The notes: generated by a model from the letters alone, not told the origin. A DNA stretch of 64,000 nucleotides from Heracleum sosnowskyi (GCA_030848705.1 CM061242.1:65235064-65299063); one strand, 5' to 3'. Shown: positions 31,331-42,800, numbered from the stretch's first letter. Numbers and translations are program-made.

Positions 31331-34207
31331 TTCTTCACCAGGACCCCTTGTACACCCCCTTGTATACCAAAGGCCAAGTGAAGGAGTGCCTTTGAGATAT
31401 CTGAAAATTCTTTTGACTGCAATCAGATGTGGTTCTCTAGGTTTTGCTTGAAATCTTGCACATAGACAGGTTGCAAACATGATATCTGGTCTACTGGCAG
31501 TGAGATACAATAAAGAGCCAATCATTCCTCTGTAGTGAGTTACATCTACCTCTTCACCTTGATCAGGATCAAGTTTGGTAGCTGTAGCTATGGGAGTCGA
31601 AGCAGGAGTACTGTCTTGCATGTTAAACCTTGTCAGTAAATTCCTTGTGTAGTTAGACTGATTAATAAAAATCCCTTCATCAGTCTGTTTAACTTGAAGA
31701 CCCAGAAAGTAACTCATTTCTCCCATCATGCTCATTTGATATCTTGACTGCATAAGCTTGGAAAACTTTTCACACAGCTTATTGTTTGTTGACCCAAAAA
31801 TGATATCATCAACATAAATCTGAACTAACAGCAACTCCTTACCATGATTCAAATAAAATAGAGTTTTATCAATTGCACCTCTTTTGAATCCACTTTCCAG
31901 TAAGAATTAAGCTAAGGTTTCATACCATGCTCTTGGAGCTTGCTTTAGTCCATAAAGTGCCTTATCCAGTCTGTAGACATGATCTGGATATGTAGGATCA
32001 ATGAAACCAGGAGGTTGTTCAACATAAACTTCTTCCTCCAGTTCACCATTTAAGAAAGCACTTTTAACATCCATCTGGAAAACCTTGAATTTCTTATGTG
32101 CTGCATAAGCAAGAAATATCCTGATGGCTTCTAGTCTTGCAACAGGAGCAAAAGTTTCATCATAGTCAATTCCCTCTTGTTGGGAATACCCCTTCGCAAC
32201 TAGTCTAGCTTTATTTATGATAATGACTCCATCAGAATCAGTCTTGTTCTTGAAAATCCACTTTGTACCAACAATTGATCTATTCTTTGGTCTTGGTACC
32301 AGTTTCCAGACTTCATTCCTTTCAAATTCATTCAGTTCTTCTTGCATTGCAGTAACCCAATCAGCATCTTTAAGTGCATCTTCAACTTTCTTAGGCTCCT
32401 CCTTGGATAGAAAGTTATTATATAAACATTCATTCTGAGTTGCACTTCTTGTTTGAACACCTGCATCAGGATCTCCAATTATCAAATCAGGAGTATGATC
32501 TTTTGTCCATTTCCTTGCTGGTGTCAAATTGTTTCTTGAAGTAGATGCTCCCCCTGGATTGGTGTTATCTTGATTGAAAGAATTTGATTGATTTGAAACT
32601 CTCCCTGAATTATTGCTATGCCCTCCTGATGTGTTATCAGGATCTTCACTTGAATCAGTATCTGAAGAATTCTGTCCTGATGATTGAGTTGACTCTGAAC
32701 TTGTAGTTGAATGTCGTTGCTCCCCCTCAACATTAGCACTACTAGTTGTATCACTGTTGTTTGCATCATCAGTATTAGCACCATCAGTACCTGGTGAGTC
32801 ATCAGGATTTGGTGACCCATCAGTATCTGATGAATTGACAGGATCTGATTCAATTTCTTCAGGTTCCTTGGAAGCTTCATTTTCAAATAACAATCTATCA
32901 TGCGAGTCTTCAATGATTCCAGTTATCTTCTTATCATCAAAAGATACATGAATTGACTCCATGACAGTTCTTGTTCTCAAGTTAAAAACTCTGAAGGTTC
33001 TTGATGTAGGATAACCTATGAATATTCCTTCATCAGCCTTTGTTTCAAATTTCCCTAGCTGTTCAGGATGAGTTCTGAGAACAAAACATTTACAGCCAAA
33101 CACATGCAAATGCTTCAGACTTGGTTTCTTCTCCTTGAGTGACTGATAAGGAGTGACACCATGCCTGTTTATCAATGTGAGATTTTGTGTATAGCATGTT
33201 GTGTTGACTGCTTCTGCCCAGAAATATGTAGGTAATTTAGCTTCTTCCAACATAGTTCTGCCAGCTTCAATAAGAGTTCTATTCTTCCTTTCTACTACTC
33301 CATTTTGCTGAGGTGTGCCAGGAGCAGAGAATTGTTGAATGATTCCTTTGTATTTGCAGAACTCTTCCATCTTTGAATTCTTAAATTCAGTACCATTATC
33401 ACTTCTCAGAATCTTGACTTTGTACTTTGTGGTTGTCTCAATCATCCTCACATGATCCAACAGAACTTCAGGAGTATCATCTTTTCTATGCAGAAAATAC
33501 ACCCAGGTGAATCTAGAATATTCATCAACAATTACAAGAGTGTACCTTTTCTTACTGATGGACATGATGTTGACTGGACCAAACAGATCAAGATGTAGCA
33601 TGTGATATGGTTCTTCAATAGAGGATTCTGATTTACTCTGGAATGATGTCCTTCTTTGTTTTGCTTTTTGGCATGCATCACAGAGTCCATCAGGTGTATA
33701 TAAGACATTAGGTAATCCTCTTACTAACTCTTTCTTAACCAACTCATTGATGTTGCTGAAGTTGAGATGAGAAAGCTTCTTGTGCCAATTCCAACTTTCA
33801 TCTACTGAAGCTTTACTGATGAAACATGTAGGGGAGCCATCAGTATCTGAGAGAATGTTGGCTTCATATATGTTACCATGCCTGTAGCCAGTTAGTGCTA
33901 TCTTCCCTGTTGCTTTACTGACTACTTCACAATGAGTGGAATAGAAATTGACATGATAACCTCTGTCAGTGATTTGACTAATACTCAACAAGTTGTGTTT
34001 TAGTCCCTTCACTAGAGCTACTTTTTCAATGATGACATTTCCAATGATTATATTGCCATATCCCAAGGTTTGTCCAATGTTGCCATCTCCATAAGACACA
34101 GTTGGGCCAGCTTTTTCCTCATATTCTGATAACAGGGCTTGGTTTCCAGTCATGTGCACAGAACATCCACTATCCATGACTAACACATTTTTCTTTTTAC
34201 CCTGCAT
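31325..34207 (-). pseudogene. SIRE-A pol: protease, integrase, RT; one nonsense codon; RNase H deleted
   Basis: One frame from 34207 has protease 'MDSGCSVHMTG', the integrase zinc region 'HKKLSHLNF...CDACQKAKQ', and an integrase core with catalytic residues in 'LDLFGPV', 'RSDNGTEF' and 'NGVVERKNRT'. A long acidic hinge follows, rich in DTDG and NPDD. RT blocks follow: 'VFQMDVKSAFLNGELEEEV', 'ALYGLKQAPRAWYETLA' and, beyond a TAA at 31907-31909, 'QIYVDDIIFGST'. The frame ends at 'GLWYTRGCTRGPGEES', just where RNase H should begin; the D-E-D motifs found in SIRE-B are absent. It is therefore unable to make full pol. Confidence 0.93.
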
Positions 34208-34222
34208 CAGAATAGAAACACA

Positions 34223-36535
34223 CTAGTTAGAACACTTAGGAACCCATACATGTTGGGTTCCTTTCTCATGCAATTTATTAATTTTAGCAGCAGAAGACTT
34301 TCTGACTTTAGCAGTCCTGACAGGATTTACTCCATCAGGATTTGCTTTGTCATCATCAGTATTAACAAAAGCATGCTTCACTATGACATTTTCAGTTCTA
34401 TCAGACTTTGTACTACTTTCAAACTTTGGCAGTGGATCATAAAAGTTATAGTACAAATCATGATACTCTTTACATGTATAAATAGAATGCCATAGACTAC
34501 CACAATGAAAACATGACTTCTGCGGTTTATAGAGTACTGATCTATTCCTAACATCAGACTTAGAAATATCAGTAATCTTCTTCTTACTCTTCTTACAATC
34601 AATAGCAAGATGATTAGAGTTACCACAGTTGAAACAACACTTTCTAGGTGCATTTGGGATATATTTATAACCATTCTCTTTATTGATCCCAACTTTACCA
34701 TTCCTGTTTCTCTTAACAGTAGCTTCCTTTTTCTTATCTGTAACCTCACAGATTTTATCTTTAAGCTGTTTCTGAGACAATAGACCTACATTCTTAGTGA
34801 CTTTGTTCATGACAGGTTTAGACTTTATAATTTTAATTCCTTGAGTAGAAGAAGATCCCTTTTCAAAAGTAGAATTGGAATCCTTACCAAAAACAAAATT
34901 AACAGGAGTAATCTTAGATTTGGTTGAGTCTATAACATGTCTATAGGTCTTTGGACTGACTGTCTCATCAATGACAATTTTCTCTGCTAATTTCTTATCT
35001 TCATCTGACTTATATCCTAGACACTCTTTCCAATTCTTAGAGGTATTAATCTCATGAAATTTCCTACCAGAGTCTGTCCAGGTTCTGATTTTCTCATTAG
35101 CATATTCAAGTTCTTTTTCAAGGAAAGTACATTTAGATGTCATCTCTAAGTGCATGTGTTTAGCATTATCACATTCTTTTTGTACTTCTTGCATACGAGA
35201 AAATTCAGCTTCTAATATCTCATTCCTCTTTCTAAGGTCAGACATATCAGATAAGATTCTAGTATTCTCAGCAGTTTGACTTCTAAAGCTAATATGTAAT
35301 GACTTTAGAAAACGTCTTAACTCAGAAGCATTATCAGTATCAAAATCAAAGATAGTATTTAGTACCTTATCATCAGGAGCAGCAGTTACATCAGCATTGG
35401 CCATTAACGCATAGTTGACTACCTCAGTATCAGATTCTGAGGAAGAGTCCATCCAATCCTTGCTTGATGTGATGAGTGCCTTTGTCTTGTTGCATTCAGA
35501 AGCAAAGTGACCCATACCATTACACTTGTAGCATCTAACCTTTGACTTGTCAAATTTGCTACCCTTGCTGTCCTTTTTGATATAATTATCTTTGTCTGCT
35601 TTGAAGATCTTTTTCTGAAAGTTGCCTTGTCTTCTATTCTTCCTGAACTTCATCCTTCTGAAGTTTCTGACAATCATAGCAACCATCTCTTCCATGTCTG
35701 AATCAGAAGATTCATCACCAATATTGGCATCAGAATTGCCATCAGTATCTGATGAAGAGTCGTCAGGATCTGACTCAGCTACTCTTGCTTTCCTTCTAGA
35801 GACCTCCATAGCTTTCCCTTTTGATTTTGCTTCTACATTCAAAGCAATTGACTTTGCCTTGCTGCTTTTCTTGTTCTTTCTCCGTTGAACTTCAAGATCA
35901 TGAGTTCTTAGCATCCCATAGATCTCATCAAGAGACACAATGTTCAGATCATACTGGTGTCTAATGATTGAGGTCTGAGTATCCCATTCTTCAGGTAAAG
36001 CTCTAAGAAATTTGGTGTTTGAATCTTCAGTTTCATATACTTTGTCAACTAAGGATAAGCTGTTCAATAGTGTCAGAAATCTATCATATAGATCAGTCAG
36101 GCTCTCTTCAGGTCTTGCATCGAATTGTTCATATTCTTGAATCAAAAGAGCCCTTCTGTTTTTCTTAACAGATGCAGATCCCTGGCACTGAGTTTCCAAA
36201 GTATCCCAGATTTCTTTTGAAGACTTGCATGCAATCACTCTGTTTGACATGACAGCATCAAGGCTATTATGCAAGATATTCTTTATCTTTGGTTCCCTGA
36301 GTACATGAGCTTTTTCTTCTGGAGTCCATTCAGCTTTAGCTTTGACCACATAATGTTCTGGTACTGTATCTGTTCGTTCTACGAACTTTGTTGGTATATA
36401 TGGTCCATCACGAATCCTGTCCAAATAGTCAGGATCCATAGCCTCCAGGTACATCAACATCTTTACCCTCCATGTAGGATATTCTGATATCTTTAAGATG
36501 GGAATCTTCATGCTTTCATACTTGGTTGTCGACAT
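34223..36535 (-). CDS. SIRE-A gag, 770 aa, intact, three zinc knuckles
   Basis: Starts at ATG 36535 (MSTTKYESMKIPILKISEYP), 37 bases from the PBS. The N-terminal half is a Copia Gag core ('YPTWRVKMLMYLEAMDP', 'ALPEEWDTQTSIIRHQYDL'). Zinc knuckles of CX2CX4HX4C form are 'CYKCNGMGHFASEC' at about residue 335, 'CFNCGNSNHLAIDC' at about 635 and 'CFHCGSLWHSIYTC' at about 675. A coiled-coil-like segment lies between the first and second. The frame ends in TAG (34225-34223); the same frame reopens at once and reaches the pol ATG after five codons. No internal stops, so this Gag may still be made. Confidence 0.92.
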   Translation of the reverse strand: MSTTKYESMKIPILKISEYPTWRVKMLMYLEAMDPDYLDRIRDGPYIPTKFVERTDTVPEHYVVKAKAEWTPEEKAHVLREPKIKNILHNSLDAVMSNRVIACKSSKEIWDTLETQCQGSASVKKNRRALLIQEYEQFDARPEESLTDLYDRFLTLLNSLSLVDKVYETEDSNTKFLRALPEEWDTQTSIIRHQYDLNIVSLDEIYGMLRTHDLEVQRRKNKKSSKAKSIALNVEAKSKGKAMEVSRRKARVAESDPDDSSSDTDGNSDANIGDESSDSDMEEMVAMIVRNFRRMKFRKNRRQGNFQKKIFKADKDNYIKKDSKGSKFDKSKVRCYKCNGMGHFASECNKTKALITSSKDWMDSSSESDTEVVNYALMANADVTAAPDDKVLNTIFDFDTDNASELRRFLKSLHISFRSQTAENTRILSDMSDLRKRNEILEAEFSRMQEVQKECDNAKHMHLEMTSKCTFLEKELEYANEKIRTWTDSGRKFHEINTSKNWKECLGYKSDEDKKLAEKIVIDETVSPKTYRHVIDSTKSKITPVNFVFGKDSNSTFEKGSSSTQGIKIIKSKPVMNKVTKNVGLLSQKQLKDKICEVTDKKKEATVKRNRNGKVGINKENGYKYIPNAPRKCCFNCGNSNHLAIDCKKSKKKITDISKSDVRNRSVLYKPQKSCFHCGSLWHSIYTCKEYHDLYYNFYDPLPKFESSTKSDRTENVIVKHAFVNTDDDKANPDGVNPVRTAKVRKSSAAKINKLHEKGTQHVWVPKCSN

Positions 36536-36571
36536 CTTTAGATCGTCTCTGATTCAGAATTAAATCAGTTT

Positions 36572-36583
36572 GCTCTGATACCA
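36572..36583 (-). promoter_or_regulatory. Primer-binding site of SIRE-A
   Basis: The minus strand reads TGGTATCAGAGC, two bases from the LTR end: an exact initiator tRNA-Met type PBS. Confidence 0.95.
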
Positions 36584-36585
36584 AT

Positions 36586-37192
36586 TGTTGCCCAGTAATA
36601 ATCTATTGTAGAAGGGGGGTTGAATACAATAGAGTAAGATAATCGACTTCTTAATGTATATATCACAAATATGAAAAGAAAGATAACAGCTTTATTAAAT
36701 CTGATATAAAACTGTTACAAACTCTCTCAAGAAATTCTGATGTTCTTGAGAGCTGCTAGTTTACAAAAACTCTCTCAAGAAATTCTGTTCTTAAGAGCTT
36801 CTCTTCGATTATGTTCTCTCTCTAATGAATACATAAATCGAAACCAAGACTGTGTTTATATAGTGCACACAGCTTCTCTATCAATAACAAGATAAGTCTT
36901 AATCAATAACAAAGATAGAAACATATCTTTAATCGATAGCTGCATTCTACAAACCAGGAACAAATAGAATAAACTTCCATGTTTATCTAGACTCCAAATA
37001 TAACTCGAAGTAGGAATCCTGATCAGCTTCAAGTTCTGATGATCAATCCTGATCATAGTCTGAGTAGGAATCCTGATGATCAATAAGATACTGACGCTTG
37101 ATCAAATACTGATGACCATGCAATACTGATGACGTCAGCAATCCTGATCAGTTGAGTCTAGCTTCTGACGATCATTGAATTTTGATCTAACA
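36586..37192 (-). repeat. 5' LTR of SIRE-A (607 bp)
   Basis: Identical in length to the 3' LTR. I see differences at about four sites (for example 36606, 36899, 36993 and 37182 relative to the partner). Followed by the duplication AGCCT at 37193-37197. Confidence 0.95.
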
Positions 37193-38142
37193 AGCCTCAA
37201 GCCTTCTTCATTTGTTTCTGGTTCATAAGCCTCAACTCTTGGAGACGTGTGAGTAATTTCCACCGGAACCACTGCCTCTGCTCCATAAGCCAATAGAAAT
37301 GGAGTTGCTCCGGTGGTGACTTTGCAGGTAGTACGATATGCCCAAAGTATGGGGAGCAATTCGTCTACCCAAGTGTTTCTGGAGCGTTCAACTCTTTTCT
37401 TCAGTCCATCTAGGATAATTCGATTTGCAACCTCAGCTTGCCCATTTGCTTGTGGATGGGCAACAGAAGTGAAGCGCAACTTGATATCATTCTCATCGCA
37501 ATACTACTTGAACTCATCGTTGTTAAACTGAGTTCCATTGTCCGTGACCAGGATTCGTGGAATTCCATATCTGCATATCACATTTTCCCAGAAGAAATGC
37601 ATTACTTGCTTGGTGGTTATCTTGGCTAATGGATTAGCCTCAATCCACTTGGTGAAGTAGTCGATTGCTACTATCAAGAACTTTCGTTGAGCACTTGCCA
37701 TTGGAAATGGCCCGAGTATATCCATTCCCCACATGACAAAGGGGATAGGTGAGTTAATGGATGTCATCATTTCTGGTGGTTGTCTAACCACTGGTGCATG
37801 CTTTTGGCACCGTTCACATTTCTTCACGTAGCTTTTAGCATCAGCAAGTATGCTTGGCCAATAGAAACCTAGACGAGTGATTTTATGAGCAAGGGCTCTG
37901 CCCCCCAAGTGCTACCCACAAATTCCTTCATGTACTTCTTTCAGGGCCAATTCTGCCTCTTGAGGTCTCAAACATTTCAGATATGGAATGATGAAAGACT
38001 TCTTGTATAGGATTCCCTCAATCAGGGTATACCTTAGTGCTCTGACGTATAGCTTTCGTGCTTCTAAAGTGTCATTGGGTAACCACCCAGTTTCTAGATG
38101 AGATTTGATGGGATCCATCCAACAACTGCCAACATTTCCCAT
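37193..38142 (-). pseudogene. Integrase of the Tat-type element (left of the SIRE-A insertion)
   Basis: Reads from 'SCWMDPIKSHLETGW' through the H2C2 zinc region ('HEGICG', stop, 'HLGGRALAHKI', 'CERCQKHAPV'). The core follows with 'WGMDILGPFPMASAQRKF', 'LVTDNGTQFNN' and 'HPQANGQAEVANR', which supply the three acidic catalytic positions. The frame then runs to 'ETNEEGLRL' at the SIRE-A junction. Two in-frame TAG codons (about 37913 and 37504) break it. Similarity is to the Tat/Ogre/Retand branch of Ty3/Gypsy. The RNase H that should precede it is missing. Confidence 0.9.
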
Positions 38143-38773
38143 TGGCCTTTTTGACCATTACGAGGTTAGCCAACCATTCCGGGAATTGTATCTCTTCAAT
38201 GAATCCGGCCTCTAGAAGTTTTTCAACTTCTTGTTTAATGGCCTCTTGCCTTTCTGGAGCAAAATTTCTCTTCTTTTGTTTCACCGTCTTTCTGTCAGGA
38301 TCCACATTCAACTTGTGAGTTATCAATTGGGGATCAATCCCTGGCATGTCAGCCGTTGTCCAAGCAAAAACGTCATTGTTCTCTTGAAGAAAAGATATTA
38401 GCTTGCTTTTCAATGGCTCAGGTAGTAGTGCCCCGACATAAGTCACCTTCTCCGGTTCTCCAGGGACTAAGGGAATTGGGATTAAATCCTCAGCTGGTTT
38501 CCCTCTTCGGTCCTCATTGTCGTCAGTATCCATGTCTTCAATTGGGAGAACTTGCCCCCCGATTCCATCAGGCCTTAACGCGGCTACATAACAACTTCTA
38601 GCCATCTTTTGGTCTCCTCGTTCTTCACCAATCCCATTCCTCGTTGGGAACTTGATTTTCAGATGATAAGATGAGGCAACGGCCTTGAACGCATGAAGAC
38701 CAGTCCTTCCCAGGATTGCATTGTAGGTTGAAGTTGCCTTTATAACTATGAAGTTCAGCATTTGAGTAGACGT
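38143..38773 (-). pseudogene. Protease C-terminus and RT N-terminus of the Tat-type element, ending in a deletion
   Basis: Starts after the GACGT duplication with 'STYNAILGRTGLHAFKAVASSYHLKIKFPT' -like protease end (38640-38750). A linker and the pre-RT block 'FLQENNDVFAWTTADMPGID', then 'KLLEAGFIEEIQFPEWLANL', follow. It breaks at 'VMVKKANGK', where RT should continue; the next codons are already integrase-proximal sequence. The RT palm, including the catalytic Asp pair, and RNase H are absent. Confidence 0.88.
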
Positions 38774-38846
38774 TGTTAGGAATATGTTGTTCTTGATGAT
38801 AAACATAAAACACTTAGTAGAATTTGTGTAAAGTTATTTTGTAGCT

Positions 38847-39195
38847 GTCAACGAAATGGCATGCTTTGCAGCATTCCGTTGACAGGAAGCTCATCAACGA
38901 AATGAGTGATGTAGCAATTGCACTGTACAATACTTCACAGTTTGATATGCATTTTGTTGTATGTACTAGATAGGTTTTCTAAGTCATGTTGACTAAATGA
39001 TAGATAGGCAAAATAGGTTGGTTAATTGTAAATATCTTGTGCCTTGTAATTTTGCCTAAGTGAAGACATGTCAACGGTATGAAGATTACTCTGTCAACGG
39101 TATGGAGTTTACTCATCAATGAAACGAGGGAAACACCATCAACGGAATGAAGAATAAAGCTATCAACGAAACACATCTCCCTGCTATCAACGAAT
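38847..39195. repeat. TCAACGAAA-type motif array in SIRE-B 5' LTR
   Basis: Copies at about 38847, 38874 (inverted), 38893, 39070, 39092, 39114, 39137, 39161 and 39185. Consensus RTCAACG followed by AAATG, GTATG or GAATG. The array lies upstream of the LTR TATA box. The 3' LTR has the same set at 49701-50049. Confidence 0.88.
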
Positions 39196-39475
39196 CATTA
39201 TTGCTTTTCTGTATAGTTGACAAAGTGATAGTGACAGTTTACTGAACATATCTAAAGGTGATGTGGAAGTGTACTTTGCATTGGAAACCATTAAAATGGA
39301 CATGGGGAATAAGGAAACATCCCAGTTTCCAATTGGGTCTTGGGAGTGATCATAATAAGCATGAAGACAAAAGTAAGGATCTCCAAGGACCACTGGACAA
39401 AGGGATGAAAAGCAAACTATTGGCGGTTACTCATTGTACTTTTAGTGTAGCCAAAAATAGGGTTGTAAACTTGGG

Positions 39476-39486
39476 GATATATAACC
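39476..39486 (+). promoter_or_regulatory. TATA box of SIRE-B 5' LTR
   Basis: GATATATAACC; identical box at 50330-50340 in the 3' LTR. Confidence 0.65.
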
Positions 39487-39797
39487 AAGTGTAGCAGTTA
39501 CTTTAAGAATAAGAGAAGAAAAACAAATAGTTTGTATTAGCTATCTTTGAGAGCATTCTTCTTTACAAACCTTGTAACTGAGCAGCTGTGTACTTTTGTA
39601 TCACAGATTATTTCCGCAATAAAAATCACTTCAGTTGGATCATCAAACAATCCAACTGAAATTATTAATGTGCTTGTGATTTTTACTTTAAGTTCAGTTT
39701 TATTTGTAAGTTGTTTTTAAGTTCAAGAAATATCAAAATTGTATTCAACCCCCCCCCCCCCTTCTACAATTCTGTTAGGTCATTTGGGAATAACAAT

Positions 39798-39808
39798 TGG
39801 TATTAGAG
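39798..39808 (+). promoter_or_regulatory. Primer-binding site of SIRE-B, one base changed
   Basis: TGGTATTAGAG begins two bases after the LTR; the usual form is TGGTATCAGAG. The change may weaken priming. Confidence 0.8.
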
Positions 39809-39859
39809 AAAGCTTCTAACATACAAGAAGTTTAAAGATCAAGACCAAAAACAGAAACC

Positions 39860-42800
39860 ATGGTGAAGAAGGATGCAGGTGTGAAGATACCAGTTCTTGA
39901 TAAGGACAATTACTTTCACTGGAAAGTAAAGATGCATTTACATCTCATGTCTATGGATGAGAGGTATGTAGACTGCATTGAGAAAGGTCCACACGTTCCC
40001 ATGAAGCTTGATTCTAGAGTTGGACTGCCAGATGATGCTCCTGATGTAGAGATTCCAAAAACTGTCTTAGAATGGACTGTTGAAGATGTTGCAGAAGTCC
40101 ATAAAGACAAAAGGACCATGAACATTCTGTTTAATGGTTTGGAGAAAGAGATGTTTGACAATGTTATCAACTGTACAACCTCTAAGGAAGTATGGGATAC
40201 TGTTAGAACTCTCTGTGAAGGAACTGAGCAAGTCAGGGAAAATAAAATGCAACTCCTTATACAACAATATGAGCATTTTCATTTTAAAGCTGGTGAAACC
40301 CTAAATGACACGTTTAGTAGGTTTCAAAAGCTTTTGAATGGATTAAAGTTGTATGGGAGGATCTATCAAACCAAGGATTCAAACCTTAAATTTCTTAGAG
40401 CTCTTCCAAAAGAATGGAAGCCTATGACTGTTTCTCTCAGAAACACTCAAGAGTACAAAGACTACACTCTTGAAAGGCTTTATGGAACCTTGAAGACTTA
40501 TGAGTTAGAAATGGAGCAAGATAAGGAAATTGAAAAGGTACAGAAGAAGGGTGGATCTATTGCATTGATTGTATCTGTGAACCAACTTGAAGATGACAAT
40601 AAAGAAGCTGCAAAGGCTACAACTAGTCGATCTAGTTGTAGGAGTGATGTTAGCAAGGGTAAAGACAAGATGACAGAAGAAGAAGAATCAGAACCAGCCA
40701 ACTTGGATGACTTAGATGAGATTGATGAACACATTGCTTTTCTGTCTAGAAAATTCTCTAAGTTCAAGTTCAAAAGAAACTCAGAAGCAAGGCCACCAAG
40801 AAGAGACTTTCAACCTAGCAAAACAAACTGGATTGAAAAGTCTAAGTCAAAATGTTTCAATTGTGGAATGCTTGGTCACTTTGCTGGAGACTGCAGAAAG
40901 CCCAAGGTTGAGAAGGGCAACAGGAAATTTGAGCCTGTTGATTATAAAAAGAAATACTTTGAACTTCTCAAGGAAAAAGAAAAGGCTTTCATGTCTCAGG
41001 AGTATGATTGGGCTGGTAATGGTGAAGATTCTGATGATGATGTTGACTATGTCAATTTGGCTCTTATGGCTGACAATCATGAGCAGGAAGCAAGTTCCTC
41101 AAGCAACCAGGGAGACAAAAGGAATATTTGGTACTTGGATAGTGGTTGTTCAAGACACATGACTGGTGATTCTACCCTGCTCACAGAGTTTCAGGAAAGA
41201 GCTGGCCCTTGTATTGCTTTTGGAGATGACAGCAAAGGCTACACAAAGGGATATGGCTTGATTTCAAAAGAGAATGTCATCATAGATGAGGTTGCATTGG
41301 TGGATGGTCTTAAGCACAATTTGCTTAGTATCAGCCAACTTTGTGACAAAGGATTTTTAGTTACTTTTTCTAAAGAAGCCTGTGTTGTTTCTAAAGGAGA
41401 AAACAACAATGTGGTAATGACTGGATTCAGAAGAGGGAATGTGTACATTGCTGACTTTAGTAGCACAAGTTCAGACACCATCACTTGTCTTTTCAGCAAG
41501 GCAAGCAAGGATGAAAGTTGGCTATGGCACAAGAAATTATCTCATCTGAATTTCAAAGTTATGAATGATTTGGTGAGGAAGGATCTTGCTAGAGGAATTC
41601 CACAGGTGGAGTTTTCCAAGGATGGTTTGTGTGATGCCTGTCAAAAAGGGAAACAAAAGAAGGCATCATTCAAAAGCAAGACAGAGTCATCAATTGTCCA
41701 TCAGCTTGAGTTACTTCATATGGATTTATTTGGCCCTGTAAATGTCATGTCTATTTCAAAGAAGAAATATTGTCTTGTGATTGTTGATGATTTTTCCAGA
41801 TTTACATGGACCTTCTTTTTACACTCCAAAGATGAGGCAAGTGAAATCATTATCAATCACATTAAGATGGTAAACAATCATCCTGACTTGAAAGTAAGAA
41901 GGATTAGGAGTGACAATGGGACAGAATTCAAGAATTCAAGCATGAAGGTGTTCTGTGAAGAAAATGGTATTTTGCATGAGTTTTCAGCAGCAAGGACACC
42001 ACAGCAAAATGGTGTAGTGGAAAGGAAAAACAGAACACTTATTGAAGCTGCCAGGACAATGCTGGATGAATGAAAGTTACCAACTTATTTTTGGGCTGAG
42101 GCAGTTAACACAGCTTGCTTCACTCAGAATATTTCTTTGATTAATCAGGCCAAGGGAATGACCCCTTATCAACTACTCAAAAGAAAGAAGCCACTATTGG
42201 ATTTTCTTTATGTCTTTGGGTGCAAGTGCTTTGTTCTGAGAAATCAAGCTGAGCATTTGGGGAAATTTGAAGCAAAGGCAGATGAAGCAATATTTGTGGG
42301 ATATGCAGCAGGGAAAGCTTACAGAGTCTATAATCTCAGAACCAACATTGTTATGGAATCTGTACATGTTGTTTTTGATGATCTCAAAATTCAAGGTCTC
42401 TGTGATGAAGGTTTCCATGAAATTCTCTCTTTTGAGAATGAGGAAGGAGATCGAGTGAATCATGTTAAGGCTACTGAGAAACAGCCTAAAGTTGTTGTAT
42501 CTAGAACAGATGAAAGCAGCAGTGACGATGAAATTGCTGCATCAAGATTGAAAAGAATAGCTGCTAGTAGACCAAATGGTCATTTCGTTGACATTCATGA
42601 TGGTGGTTTCGTTGACAGTCAAAATGAGCGTTTCGTTGACAGCCAAAATGGTCATACCGTTGACAGTCATAGAAATGCTTCTAGAAGTGATCATTTAGGG
42701 ACAACAAACTCAGGGGGAGTTTCTCAAGGACAAATATCCAATCAAGGCAATCATGATCATGAAGCTACCTCTTCAAGAGCAAATCTACCTCCCTCAAGGA

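Larger units (their letters stand above)
27194..37192 (-). mobile_element. SIRE-A: full-length SIRE/Maximus-type Copia retrotransposon (9999 bp)
   Basis: Flanked by AGCCT at 27189-27193 and 37193-37197. Order on the minus strand: 5' LTR, PBS, gag, pol, ORF3, PPT and 3' LTR. The two LTRs are each 607 bp and differ at about four positions. Pol lacks RNase H and joins directly into a 5'-truncated ORF3. It lies within the integrase gene of the Tat-type element and is parallel to it. Confidence 0.95.
38774..39795 (+). repeat. 5' LTR of SIRE-B (1022 bp)
   Basis: TGTTAGGAAT...GGGAATAACA. Nine copies of the RTCAACGRWATG motif lie at 38847-39195, then a TATA box at 39476-39486 and a run of 13 C at 39749-39761 (the G-block on the other strand). 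Confidence 0.96.
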
